The position numbers and the translations under genes were made by a program. This document shows positions 46,189-58,499 of a stretch of 64,000 nt of DNA, piece after piece. Location: the NCBI GenBank assembly GCA_949358305.1, contig OX442314.1, forward strand, positions 7,371,060 to 7,435,059. Direction: 5' to 3'. A model generated the notes under the pieces. The model was not told the DNA's origin. It searched no databases and was given only the letters and a program-made list of their open reading frames with translations. The stretch is from Strigamia acuminata. Its lineage: Eukaryota; Arthropoda; Chilopoda; Geophilomorpha; Linotaeniidae. Within the stretch, counting starts at the first letter, position 1; every line of letters starts with the position of its first letter.

Positions 46189-46914
46189 AAACCATGAATA
46201 AAAAAACGTGACAATACAGAATTTATTCCAATTCCTTTTAATATAGTGAACCAACCATGCAGAAAGTGTCGAGGAGCCAGACATGTCAATCAGGTGATGT
46301 CGTAATAAACTGTGTGGAAATTTGATTTGAACACTTCAATTTTTTTCCCCAACAATTTTACTAGATCTGTAATTTATAGTGTTGAAGTTTTAGTGAAGAA
46401 TTTGACTGAGGGACGAAAATTACGATAGAATGAACCCATTAATGTTTACGAATTATTTTTTATTAATTCTCTTAAAAGATGCAGTGTACATTTTAATTTA
46501 GTCATAACAACAATTTTTGCTCAATAATTTGAAATGTGTACATCAATAGGTAAAAGTACAAACTTACACAAGTTACCCAACTAAATATGGAATATAAAAT
46601 TGGAAACAGAAATAGCTTTAGTTTTATTTTGCATTTAAACAAATATACGACGTCTTAAACATGTGTTTTTAATTCATTTATCAATACAATGTATAAAGTT
46701 CGTAGGGTGTTAGAAGGGCAAACAAAAAAACGCACTGGGTGGACAATAATGATTTTTGCTGGTTCATGTTGAACTTACAATTCCTGATGATTAAATATAG
46801 ATTTATTTTTTAACCTGTGTCAAAAGAAATTTTAAATGTTCTTACATGTGCTTAGCTAATATTAGTAATGCTTTATTTAAACCCATTAGAGTGTAAATCT
46901 ACAATCAATATTTT

Positions 46915-46999
46915 ACTTTCGATACCAATTATAAGTTTTTAAAATGCAATCGTACAAAGAGAGTAGTGACATTCCCAAACCTAGTCCTACAATGCTACC
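46915..46999 (-). pseudogene. DEG/ENaC terminal-exon fragment
   Basis: Reads GSIVGLGLGMSLLSLY then a stop after WYRK: the TM2 end of another copy, cut off at 46999. It is followed towards lower coordinates by the degraded 3' flank. Lies just downstream of channel gene B, as 31311-31478 does behind gene A. Confidence 0.65.
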
Positions 47000-47255
47000 G
47001 AAAAGTAAGTTATATTAGCAGTTGCTGTTCTTCTAACTGGACTACTAGTACATGTGCACATGATTTTAAGTTCCATAAAGGTAAATTACTTTAAATTTTT
47101 TTTAATAATAAATGAAGTAAACTTTAAGATAAATAAAACTTTTAAAAACCAATGCGCATTTTACATCTTATACAAACATACTGTAGGAGCCAGACTATCC
47201 CATTTAAACGTAGGAATAACATGTCACATATGGATAGCTTTAACGTAGTCATAAT

Positions 47256-50200
47256 TTATTGCTTCTGTTGTAAACAAATCAACACAATCCTAATCTTATA
47301 CCAGTTATAACTGTTTAAAATGAAGATGTAGAGAGACAGTAATGACATTCCCAAACCTAATCCTAAAATGCTACCGATATCACTTAGCAATTGACATATT
47401 GGATATTTCAATTGCTCTTCTATACTCTCTAAGAAAGTATCAGGGAAGTGAATAAGTATTATTGTGATAGCATTATATAACACCTTATTCCCATACAAAA
47501 TAATTTTGTTAAAACTATTTTCGCATGGGAGACTACATTTGCATTGTTTCTGATTTGAGTTAAAGTTCTTTAAATACACTAAATGAGCAGTTGTAATTTC
47601 ACTTGTTGTATTGCAAACTGGCAAATTTGTTCTCCAGAAATATGGTAATCTAAAACAAACAGTAAAATGGTGAAATTGTTGTCGAACCACGTATATCTGT
47701 TGATAAAACTAGATATGTTCAATAACATACTTGCAGTTAACAGTTCGAAATAAATTGTCTTGCATGCATGCATTTTTACACATGAAATATGCAGTTTTGT
47801 TTTGTTCACAGGGATTACGCTTTGTATTTCTTTGTATAGTCTATTTTTAAAAAAAAATCATGGTTTGTAAGTATTAGCGTGTGTAATTTGTTTAATTTAT
47901 ACCTCAGATCTTCGAAGTGCTACAGCATTCAACCAAAAATAATTTAATTCCAACGACACCACGATATTAACATCTTCGTCCAGGTTATTTAGGAAAAACT
48001 GAATTCAAAATTATGTATATGAGAATTGTGTATACTTATACGTAAATAACAAATATACAGGTATACCATAGCTTAGTACATTTAGAAACTGTTGTAATTG
48101 AATGGAGAACGATCGCATTGATTGTTGAAGATAAAGTTCGTTTATTCGCGCACACACACTGAACACGAACCGCACGCTGTAGTCACGATACAAGAAGTGA
48201 CTGGAAGTCATGTGACGTGATTGGTGCGTGAGATTACACCCAACTCCCCCTGGCGGTGGGAGACCCTCATTCGAGATTTACAATACAATAAGCCAGGTGA
48301 CATAAAATACCAACAGAAACTTCTGTCTCAATTTGTTCAGTTTTAAGTTTAAATCTTAAATTTGGTTTTACGGCATTATTAGTGCTCATCACAAGTAAAA
48401 CAAAAGAGTTAAAGTTGTTAGATCTGATCAGTATACGTTTTTGTTTTCATTCTATACTCTGGCTCACTATAAGTTAGGCCTATTACCCATTGGCTAAGCT
48501 TAATTACTCACTGTGTGCTACCACCAGGAAAAGTAGTTCACTTTTGTTTTATTTTGTTAAACTAATGGTGACAGTCTTGTCTAGTTATGCTGTAAAGGCA
48601 GGCTGTCTCTTTGTCATTATATTATAGGATATATCTCCTATTTTTTACATTTGTCCTTTACTTTATAAGTTTGTATCATGTGGTCTAATACTCTCTGGCC
48701 ACTCACTCATTCTAAGTTTCAACGGAATAAACATGGCGCCCCTTTTGGGACCTTCACCGCATATCAAAAAGTGATTTTCTCTCGATGAATGTAGCGAACA
48801 ATCCGATTAAAGTGGCAAAATTTAATTTTTTTTGTTTTTATTTGTGATGAGCGGCAATAATGCCATAAAACCAAATTTTAGATTTATGTTACCTTTAGAT
48901 GCTGGTCACAGACTTCTGAAGGAAACAGATTTTGAAATGTGATTAAAAGTGGAGCATTTAGGTCGATTGTTTTTTCTGAAAAGTGTTCGAAAGGTTAGAC
49001 TCAATTTTCACACCCATCTGGTGGAAAGGAGTTTTCATAAGCAAAAAACCCATTGAGTTGAGTGTAAGTTGAGTTTCTTAAGAATAACCAGATAATGAAT
49101 GAATGAATGAATGAATTATATTTGTAGATTACCTGTGTTTATTCGTGAACAATTACCAAAAGGAAGTAAAACAGGATTCAGTGATATGTTTAGGGCTGCT
49201 ATGTATCCAAAAAGTTTCTACAAAAACAATAATTTCTATTACCGTATTACTGTTTCTTTTTGGAATATAGTGTAAGCCGTGTACCTCATCCTTAATATCA
49301 ATTGTTTCGTGGACATTAAGTGTTTTCCAGATTTTGTCTAGCGACAAGTTTTTGCCGTACAATTGCCAGGGTGATATTTTATTGCAGGTTTTGTTAGCAT
49401 GTTTCAGTTCGTGTAATCTGGCTTCATCCATCTCATTATTTTGTTTTTCACCACAGACCGTAACTGACTGATATTCTGTGTAGCGGCGTTCAACTATTCT
49501 AACCGTTTTTGTTACCGGTTCTTCAATGTAGTAGTTGAAACGATTGTGCAAACAATATAAAGTGAATACTGTCATCACAAATACCAGGACAAACTGAAAC
49601 TTTTCTGAGACTCTTGCTGTCAGGGTTTGCTCTTCATTCTCAATGACTTTCTTCTTGCATATCTCATACAGACAGCGTATCTTATTGACGGATGTTTTTT
49701 GCTCATTTTTTGTTGTGATGTAATATAAATACCAAGCAATTTCAGGTAATGAAAGAAATGATAGGCCGAGAAACAGGCCCAGATTGCCTCCTAAATCTGA
49801 CAATAGAGCAATAATATCGTACGTGTAACGTTCTTCATACACGCTAATTTTGTCATTAGTTATTGCTAAAGACACCGATACACTTTTTCTATTGTCTGCT
49901 GTGCCTGAATCAGTGGATTGTGTAATAGTTATTTGCTGACAAGGACGTCGACATAGACAATCAGAAATTGGATGTATTGTTTCAATCATCTTCTTTACAA
50001 CAACATATTGCACATGTGTGTTGTTCGAACATTTGCAAAGCGGTAAATCAATTTTCATGAAGGGAAATCTTGTAAAGAAATTTTTTTATCATTGTTTTTT
50101 TATCCAATGATTACATCTCATATATTCTTCTTACCTGCATGTTAGATCCTTTTTAAATTTTTTCAATAGACAACTCCGATAACATTCTCTGTATTCGTCT

Positions 50201-52535
50201 TCACTGGAGCATTCATTGATAGGTGAATTAAGAAATAAAAACTAAAAAATTTAAAACATATTAATGTATACAGTAGTATAAAATTAAGTTTTGGTTAATA
50301 CTTTACTTTGTTATAACTGAGATAAGTTATGGATTTTGCACCAGGGTAGAGCACTGCCACGCCAATTGGTTTTCCAAAATCATAGAATGAAAGTGCAACC
50401 TAAGTGCAATATAAAAAAATATATATTTAAATATAAATTTTATTGATTAAAATTACCCAGTATGGTGCTGAAAGGCATATGGAATCATGAGTTTTTTCCA
50501 GTTTTACTGTCAGTACTTGCCCAGCAAATGAGTAACTAGAACCTTCCACTATGATAAATGATAAAATGTATCAATGTATACTCTGGCTCACCATAAGAGT
50601 ATGACCTCGGTCGAGCCTGTTTACTATCACTGTTTTAGTTAATCTGATTATTTTAGATGTTTGAAGTAATGTAAAATGACTAATATTAGTCATATTAGTC
50701 AATATTAGTCATTTTACATTATTTCAAACATCTAAAATAATCAAACTAATTAAAACCACAACAGAACTACTTTTCCTAGTGAAAGTATACAGGTACCTAT
50801 ATACGTAGCAGTGATGAGTAAACAGGCTCGACCGAGGTCATACTCTTATGGTGAGCCAGAGTATAGGTAGTGCTAAATGTTTGTTTATACTAGTATACTC
50901 TGTCTGACCTTAAGAATAGAGAAAACTCCAGCATTATTACTCCTTGTGTGAACCCACAAGCGAAAGTAGTTCCTTTCTATACTCAGGCTCACCGTTAAAG
51001 ACACACTACTAACGCCAGTTCCTATTTGCCGAGCCTATTTACTCCTTACTGTTGCCTGTATTATTCTACCAGGAAAAGTAGGTTTGTTTTAATTTTAATT
51101 ACTTTGATTATTTTAGGTGTTTGTAATGATGTGAATTGTCTTATATGTGATAATAAAATATTTTAAAAAGTTTGGAAGGAATGTTTTATGTTTTAACTTC
51201 AAAATACATGATTGTTTAGTTCGTTAAATTTATCGGTTGCTTTTTCCAGCTGGTTGTTTTCAAATGTATGATCGATTGTTATGTCTGGACACAAAATGGC
51301 TTCCCGTAACTCAAGCGTTTGTATTTTGGCCTACTTTTATGTAGCCCTACACCAGTGAATAGGCTCGGCCAATAGGAACTGGTGTTAGTAGTGTGTCTTT
51401 AACGGTGAGCCTGAGCATAGTTTGAATTTTTCAAATTTTTTTATTACTACATCAGTTTAAGTGGTGTGGTTTTGTGTATATTAACTAATAAAATGTTGTT
51501 TCTCATTATCCAGTTAATGTGTAGTCTGTTTGTATTAACATTCGCATATTTTTACACTTTATACTCTTTCCACACTCAAAATGCACCCTCTGAAGCTTGG
51601 CTCCCATTGGCCACCAATCAACTGCAGTTCTAAGGATTAGTACACCAGTGATATGGTGGCCAATGGGAGCCAAGCTTCAGAGGGTGCATTTTGAGTGTGG
51701 AAAGAGTATAAAGGATAATTTTTCAGGAAATCAACAACCTTTGAAATGGTTATTGCTTGTCAAACAACTCCGGTAGTTGTTGTGTTGTTACTAAAACCTG
51801 GTGTTTTATTATAACCTGGTGTATTGTTCTACTTTTCGGTATCACTACACCAGTGAAAAGGCCTCAACCAATGGGAGTTTTCTCTATTCTTAAGGTAAGA
51901 CAGAGTATAGTTACGAAATTTAATTGTTGAGCATATTCCATAGTGTCCAACAGCTTGTGTCAGAACAACTGTATTGTTAGAATATCCCTGTGCAAAATAA
52001 AGTGTATTTAAATTATTTTCCCTTGTGAATTAAGAAATACTTTTGTCATTCTTTTTACTTTTCTTTTTATGCTCACTATTTCTTCTGTCAAATTAGTCGC
52101 TTTCCAAAGTTCGTCTACATTGTAAGTTGGGTTTACCATCAGCGTTTGCAACATGTCAGCACATTCTTCAGTTCCAGCTTTGACTTTTCCATAAGTTTTA
52201 TTCCAAAATCTAGTCATTTCTTTCGTATTGCTACTGCATATCTCCAATTTTGGTAGAACGACATCTTCCGGTCTATTCGTTACGTCAATAACCGTAGGAT
52301 AACTCAAGTAATACATTATTCTATCGTAAGTAAGGTAAGAGAGCATGCACGTGCAAAATGAGAATAAAAGCAGCCAAAATACGTGACGTTTTCTCCAATG
52401 TTTTCTATTGTTTACGAAATCATCCAATCCAATTAAGTTGCATTTATGTTTATTTTCGTCATCTTTCAACAAGCGATGAATTGCCAAATTTAGTAATCTT
52501 TGACTCTTTCTTCTCATTAAATAATTATTCTGCAT
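47256..52535 (-). CDS. Concatenated double DEG/ENaC channel protein, gene B (11 exons)
   Basis: Exons in order: 52059-52535, 51915-51987, 50457-50548, 50307-50399, 50135-50241, 49285-50068, 49133-49217, 48893-48975, 47903-47998, 47731-47840, 47256-47649; 2394 nt, 797 aa, all in phase. Same plan as gene A, with the same 784-nt exon joining TM2 of the first half, a basic linker (KTSVNKIRCLYEICKKK) and TM1 of the second half. First half: LPKLEICS after TM1, ECSSEDEYRECYRSC, CLCRRPC, TM2 with ALLSDLGGNLGLFLGLS. Second half: YQSVTVCG after TM1, NPCEQNKTAYFMCKNAC, QCKCSLPC, TM2 with SILGLGLGMSLLSLY. Filters read GLS and GMS. The HG motif reads IG. Start chosen by alignment with gene A; an in-frame ATG 45 bases upstream exists. 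Sequence conservation across both halves suggests function. Confidence 0.88.
50579..50863. mobile_element. Foldback MITE, TATACTCTGGCTCA family
   Basis: TA-flanked. Both ends read TACTCTGGCTCACCATAAGA and continue GTATGACCTCGGTCGAGCC. The inner part is itself symmetric (AATATTAGTCATTTTACATT in both orientations). In intron 2 of channel gene B. Confidence 0.8.
50980..51417. mobile_element. Nested foldback MITE
   Basis: TA-flanked; TACTCAGGCTCACCGTTAAA arms running into ACACTACTAACGCCAGTTCC. Confidence 0.78.
51562..51708. mobile_element. Nested foldback MITE
   Basis: TA-flanked, 147 bp; arms TACTCTTTCCACACTCAAAA and TGCACCCTCTGAAGCTTGGC mirror almost perfectly. Confidence 0.82.
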
Positions 52536-52639
52536 TTTATCTCTTGCAGAATTCAAACTATGGATTAAACAAAGATACATGTACCAAACTGTAAGACCAA
52601 TTTGATGACTTCTAAATAATTTTAAAAAGTTTTTAATAC

Positions 52640-53680
52640 AGAGTTAGATGTATACCCAAATCCACTCCAAGCGTGGTCTAACTCCCATTGGCTGTATCTT
52701 ATTACCCCTAACTACAGACTGTGCACTACCACAAGAAAAAGTAGTTTTATTTATTTTTAATTGTTTTGCGACTGGTGTGATCTTCGCCATGGGTGCCATG
52801 GGACTGGTTACCATGGTTTGGGACGCATACTCATGTAATAATGACGAGAGACTCCAGATTGTTGGTTGATGGCCTTTAATCGTTAGTCTAGGGGTTGGAG
52901 ACTCGCATCACCCGGGTGTTGGCAGTGCCGCGAATGCACGGCCACACCGGCAACCGACCCGCCACACACAGAGCAAGAGTCTCATGTATGACGTGGTCAG
53001 TGAAACATTACCATTCCATCGTACTTACCTGAACGACCCATGTAACTGCTCATGGAGGCTGTAGTGGACCCATCACCACAATACTGAGCATCGCAGTGGT
53101 GAATGGGGAGGAGTGCAGAGTCAGCAGTGGGCACAACTGCCCTTGCTGGCACAGGACACTTGTCTTGGCTGACACCAAGCACTCTTCCTTGTGACCTTTC
53201 TCTACGGTGGTTGCTTTCCTACTTTCTACTCCCCAGACCAGTAAGCTCCCTCCTTCCCTCACTGGGTCAAATCACTCCGCGAAGAAAGGATGACCTTAGG
53301 GCCACTAGGTGGTATGTAGCAGTGACGCGGGTCACTCTTGTGTGGCCCAGCGGTCACAGTTTTGAGTATTTTAATTATTAGAATCATGTAATTTTTTTGA
53401 TTTTTCAAAAAACTGTTTATATCATTTACAAGATAAGGTTTTATATTGTTTTTCCTTCAATAAGCATTCTTGTTTAGTTTATTGGTTGCTTTGACAGGAA
53501 AGCAAACAATTTCCTAACAATAAGTAGTCGATTACAATGTCTGTACGTCTAATGCAATTTTGGTGTTTTGGCCTACTTTTTGTATCACAAAGCAATACAC
53601 AAGTTAAATGGCTTGGCCAATGGGAGTTAGGGTTCTCTTGGAATGAGTTTGAGTATATATTAGCTTCTTACCTGCTTTTG
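52640..53680. mobile_element. TTGGCCAATGGGAG-family element with an insertion
   Basis: Left end has TATACCCAAATCCACTCC then CTAACTCCCATTGGC; right end has the mirror image ending GAGTATA. Between about 52770 and 53390 lies a foreign GC-rich stretch related to 38490-38870. Relatives at ~8575-8990 and ~39110-39360 keep the right half. 53700-54220 shows no gene; its 53830-54060 part repeats 39370-39600. Confidence 0.5.
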
Positions 53681-55269
53681 GTTGTGTGGAAAGGTGCCTG
53701 CAAGTTATTTCATGTCTACCAGTGTTGTGAGTTCAGAATTGAATGTTCCTTCTTTGTTTACTGTAATTTCTTTTTTTCCATAGTAACTCTTTGTATGAAG
53801 TTGATGATTATTGATTTCCATTAACATGTCTGTTTTGAGTGAAAGAAAGCTTAATTGAATTTTTGAACCGTGTATAATTATTTACAGAAAATGTTCTGTT
53901 GAAAAAAATTGATCATACAATGCGTACAACTTTGCAAGATATATCTAGGACCGCCTATTTTGTACCACGCACAAGTTACAGTAATTGGAGACCGAGGAAA
54001 ATGGAGTTATTACAGAGTAATTACAATACAATCAATTTTTGAAGTAAAACTTCTTGGGCGCAGCAGAGACTCCAAACCGGAAATGATAATAACTGATGGA
54101 AATGATGTAACAGTTAGGGGAAAAGCAAAGCACAATAACTTACAAGCAGTGAAAGGAGGGGCGCAGACCACAGACCAATACAAAATAATTGACAAACACA
54201 AAACACAAAACATTAGTTAATTTGTAATAAGTAGAGATGTTTCATGTGGTTTTAAGCACACTCTTTGTTGTTCTCTTGACGTGTTGTACCAAGTTATGAG
54301 CCTCTACCTACCATTTACCCATTTACGTTGTGGCTCACCAAAGTGGTGGCCAATGGCACCACCACAAACCCCTCTTATTCACTCGACCTTAAACCCTAGC
54401 AGCCCCCACCTAAAAAAAAATCCCTACTCACCCATCCCGGGTCATTTTTGACCCCAAACAAAATGGCCGCCGCAGCACATGGACGCATGTAGTGTCCAAA
54501 TGATTCGATCATTTTTCTGTTTATATGACATCTAACTTCAGTTATTTTGGTATTTTTAGTGTGTGATAACATTAGAGTTAATAATAGCAAAATATTTCGT
54601 TGTAATAAAGGTTAAGCGGCAACAATACCGCACCACGAAATACCGCAACACACGGACGGTACGGTACCGGCGGCCATGCACCAGTTCGTCCTAGCAGACG
54701 TAACGAAAAATCGATCGTTTTAGTTAAAATATTGGTTGTTTTAGAAAAAAATGATGGTTTTAGTAAAAATAAATATTAGTTTGGACCAAAAAATGACATT
54801 TTCGACCTTAAAATTGTGTTTTTAGCCCAAAATCGAAGTTATTAGCAAAAAAAAAAAAATTAAAGTTATCAATCCCCATATTTTTTTTATTGTTTTAAAT
54901 GATAAAAAAGCAAAATACGAAAAAAATCAGAAAGAAAAACATTTTTTTTAATAGAAAAAAAAATAAAAAACACTTTCCAGGGTCAAAATTGACCCTAGGT
55001 TGGGGTGGGGAGGGTTAAACGGCAGTTTTAACAAACAGCTTCCGGAAAGCAAACAAGTGCAGTATTACAGTTTGTTAGATTTTCCCCGAAAACAAAACAT
55101 ATTTAAAGGCGGGTAAAGTTATTATTTCGTTTTCAATACAAATATAGTCAGTTGAAAAATATAGTTTTCAATTTTTAATTTTTTCTAATTTTTCAGCATT
55201 TGTTGAATTCGTTTAATTTAATCGATATAAAATATTTTCTCCAGAGTTATGATTATAGATGGGTTAATT

Positions 55270-55562
55270 TTAATAAAATTGGGACATTTTTACAATGGTA
55301 ATAATTACTCAAATAATTACTCAGACATTGTATTGGAAATTAAGTTTTATTTTCTAATTTGTGTCCACAATGTGTGATGACAAACAGAAGACAAAAACAG
55401 CGACCGATCTGACCCAAACTCAGAATAGTTGTAATTTCATTTTAAATTTTTTTAAATAAGCAATCTAACATTTAGCCTTGACGAACTGTGCATGAATCGA
55501 TGTGGAGAGTGGAGAACCGATCGAAGTGTGTGTGCCAAACTACCACCAGGCGTAGTGGCTGT
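55270..55562. repeat. ~290-bp direct repeat, copy 1 (copy 2 at 60209-60502)
   Basis: Starts TTTTAATAAAATTGGGACAT and ends CCACCAGGCGTAGTGGCTGT in both copies, with few differences. The minus strand of its last 90 bases reads ATTPGGSLAHTLRSVLHSP in both. Confidence 0.9.
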
Positions 55563-55882
55563 CACGCGCATAGAGAAATCAATGGTAAAAAACTGAGGGT
55601 TTCGTATTGCAAATTTGTGTAAATATTTGAATTTACACCGGATTAATTAATTAATTCAAATTGAAACAATCTATCAAGATAAACTCAACCTATTTACATT
55701 GTGGGTCACCAAAGTGGTGGCCAAAAATGGCACCATCACAAAACCCCCCTTTTTCACTCGACCTTTAAACGGCAGTTTAAACAAACACCTTCCGGAAACC
55801 AAACAAGTGCAGTATTACAGTTTGTTCGATTTTCACCTAAAGCAAAACATATTTAAAGGCGGGTAAAGTTATTATTTCGTTT

Positions 55883-56272
55883 GGGGCCGTCCATATATTA
55901 CGTAACGCCTGGAGGGGGGGGAGGGGGTTTCAAATTTTGTTACGGGTTGTTACGACGGGGAGGGGGGGGGGGGTTCTTAATAATGTTACGTAACAAAATT
56001 TTTTTTAACATTTTTGAAAATTTTTGAAAAGTTTTGAAAATTTTTGAAAATTTTTGAAAATTTTTTGTAATTTTTTTTAAATTTTTGTAAACCTTTGTAT
56101 TATAAGCTTGTATCAATTTTTTTTTTTTGGGGGGGGGGGGTGGTGGTGAGTTTTGTTACGTAATATAATATTCTAGGGGGGGTTTGTGGATTTGTTACGA
56201 CCTTGTTACAAGGGGGGGGGGAGGGGGTCTAAAAATCGAAAAATCAGCGTTACGTAATTTATGGACGGCCCC
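55883..56272. mobile_element. MITE with GGGGCCGTCCATA ends
   Basis: Ends GGGGCCGTCCATATATTACG and mirror. The interior has G runs and repeated GTTACG/TTACGTAA. The sister repeat at ~55120 lacks it, so the insertion point is visible. Terminal words of this kind recur in many invertebrate genomes (from memory). Confidence 0.75.
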
Positions 56273-56360
56273 TTTTTAATAAAAATATAGTCAGTTGAAA
56301 AATATAGTTTTCATTTTTTAATTTTCTCTAATTTTTCAGCATTTGTTGATTTTGTTTAAT

Positions 56361-56595
56361 TTAATCGAAATGGTTGGAGACTTTGTTCCCTTCAGCGCTG
56401 GTTTCCTTCGCTTTCTAATAATTAAGGATAAAGGAGGGTGTATATCGACTGACATTTCATAGTTTTGATGGAATTTTGAAAATATCAGTTTTTTTCATTG
56501 GCTTTTTGTACTTACAGTTTCCAAGTTACATTTCGTGGATCCGTAGTACTCGATCTGTTTCGTCTTGCCACAGCAATGCATTATATAGATGTTGT
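56361..56595 (-). CDS. Last two exons of an unidentified gene
   Basis: Exon 56516-56595 (acceptor CCCAACAG, donor GTAAGTAC) reads NIYIMHCCGKTKQIEYYGST then KCNLET; it joins in phase to 56361-56414 (acceptor ATTATTAG), which reads KAKETSAEGNKVSNHFD and stops. Upstream exons would lie beyond 56.6 kb, possibly past the satellite; none was identified with confidence. Cys-containing, no family recognised. Confidence 0.4.
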
Positions 56596-57019
56596 CTGTT
56601 GGGAAAATAATTTAAAATTAATGACAGCTTAAATAAATTATCACTATGGCACGAATCATTGAAAAGGTGGTTTCCCCTACCGGTAATCACCAGTTGAATG
56701 TCAGGAAACCTATCATTAAAAATTTTTTGAAAGACCTTTTTTCAGAAGAAATAATGATGTTTAATTACTATGTTGTGCACGTTTCTTCTCCAAACATGTT
56801 GTTGAAAATTTCTATTGACATTTTTCGTGTCAGCATATTTGACGAGGCAAAATGCTATTTTGCCATTTTGTGGATTTCTGATAAATTTATTAAATTTTGT
56901 TAAGAAATTATGAAAAAAAGGATTGAAATTTGTACGTTTTTGTTTGGGACTTTGTGCTCTACGATTTAAATGTCAACGGATATTGAGTCGCGTGTCAAAA
57001 GTGTCTAAGTGTCAAAAAT

Positions 57020-58486
57020 ATAAATAAAATATAGAAATGAGATGCAAAAATAAAATGTAGAAATGACATGCAAAAATAAAATGTAGAAATGACATGCAAA
57101 AATAAAATGTAGAAATGACATGCAAAAATAAAATGTAGAAATGACATGCAAAAATAAAATGTAGAAATGACATGCAAAAATAAAATGTAGAAATGACATG
57201 CAAAAATAAAATGTAGAAATGACATGCAAAAATAAAATGTAGAAATGACATGCAAAAATAAAATGTAGAAATGAGATGCAAAAATAAAATGTAGAAATGA
57301 CATGCAAAAATAAAATGTAGAAATGACATGCAAAAATAAAATGTAGAAATGACATGCAAAAATAAAATGTAGAAATGACATGCAAAAATAAAATGTAGAA
57401 ATGACATGCAAAAATAAAATGTAGAAATGAGATGCAAAAATAAAATGTAGAAATGACATGCAAAAATAAAATGTAGAAATGACATGCAAAAATAAAATGT
57501 AGAAATGACATGCAAAAATAAAATGTAGAAATGACATGCAAAAATAAAATGTAGAAATGAGATGCAAAAATAAAATGTAGAAATGACATGCAAAAATAAA
57601 ATGTAGAAATGACATGCAAAAATAAAATGTAGAAATGACATGCAAAAATAAAATGTAGAAATGACATGCAAAAATAAAATGTAGAAATGAGATGCAAAAA
57701 TAAAATGTAGAAATGACATGCAAAAATAAAATGTAGAAATGACATGCAAAAATAAAATGTAGAAATGACATGCAAAAATAAAATGTAGAAATGACATGCA
57801 AAAATAAAATGTAGAAATGAGATGCAAAAATAAAATGTAGAAATGACATGCAAAAATAAAATGTAGAAATGACATGCAAAAATAAAATGTAGAAATGACA
57901 TGCAAAAATAAAATGTAGAAATGACATGCAAAAATAAAATGTAGAAATGAGATGCAAAAATAAAATGTAGAAATGACATGCAAAAATAAAATGTAGAAAT
58001 GACATGCAAAAATAAAATGTAGAAATGACATGCAAAAATAAAATGTAGAAATGACATGCAAAAATAAAATGTAGAAATGACATGCAAAAATAAAATGTAG
58101 AAATGACATGCAAAAATAAAATGTAGAAATGACATGCAAAAATAAAATGTAGAAATGACATGCAAAAATAAAATGTAGAAATGACATGCAAAAATAAAAT
58201 GTAGAAATGAGATGCAAAAATAAAATGTAGAAATGACATGCAAAAATAAAATGTAGAAATGACATGCAAAAATAAAATGTAGAAATGACATGCAAAAATA
58301 AAATGTAGAAATGACATGCAAAAATAAAATGTAGAAATGACATGCAAAAATAAAATGTAGAAATGACATGCAAAAATAAAATGTAGAAATGACATGCAAA
58401 AATAAAATGTAGAAATGACATGCAAAAATAAAATGTAGAAATGACATGCAAAAATAAAATGTAGAAATGACATGCAAAAATTAAAT
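57020..58486. repeat. 26-bp satellite with a 130-bp higher-order period
   Basis: About 56 near-identical units of 26 bp, AAAAATAAAATGTAGAAATG plus ACATGC. A C-to-G variant (GAGATGC) falls at 57275, 57431, 57561, 57691, 57821, 57951 and 58211, mostly every 130 bp (5 units). All three minus-strand frames are open for about 490 codons because 26 is not a multiple of three and the unit lacks stop complements; no protein is implied. Confidence 0.95.
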
Positions 58487-58499
58487 GCACGCATGAATG

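Larger units (their letters stand above)
50897..51907. mobile_element. Outer foldback MITE hosting two others
   Basis: TA-flanked; ends TACTCTGTCTGACCTTAAGA and mirror, then ATAGAGAAAACTCC. Two further MITEs are inserted inside (50980-51417 and 51562-51708). Ends 7 bases from channel gene B exon 2. Confidence 0.75.
54290..56345. repeat. Two direct copies of a ~650-bp repeat
   Basis: ACCAAAGTGGTGGCCAA, CTTCCGGAAA.C, GTGCAGTATTACAGTTTGTT and AGGCGGGTAAAGTTATTATT occur in order at 54320-55250 and again at 55690-56345. The first copy has an A-rich insertion (about 54400-55015), the second a MITE (55883-56272). No gene seen. Confidence 0.75.

Noticed and set aside
53020-53200. GTACTTACCTG resembling the 5' end of U1 snRNA
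   Set aside because: No matching U1 stem-loops or Sm site follow, and the inverted relative at ~38820 lacks the word.
53330-53370. tRNA-like A box (GTGGCCCAGCGGTC) suggesting a tRNA or SINE
   Set aside because: No B box or cloverleaf at the right distance on either strand.
56995-58494. Three overlapping ~490-codon minus-strand frames
   Set aside because: They are the three phases of a 26-bp satellite without stop complements; the peptide is purely periodic.
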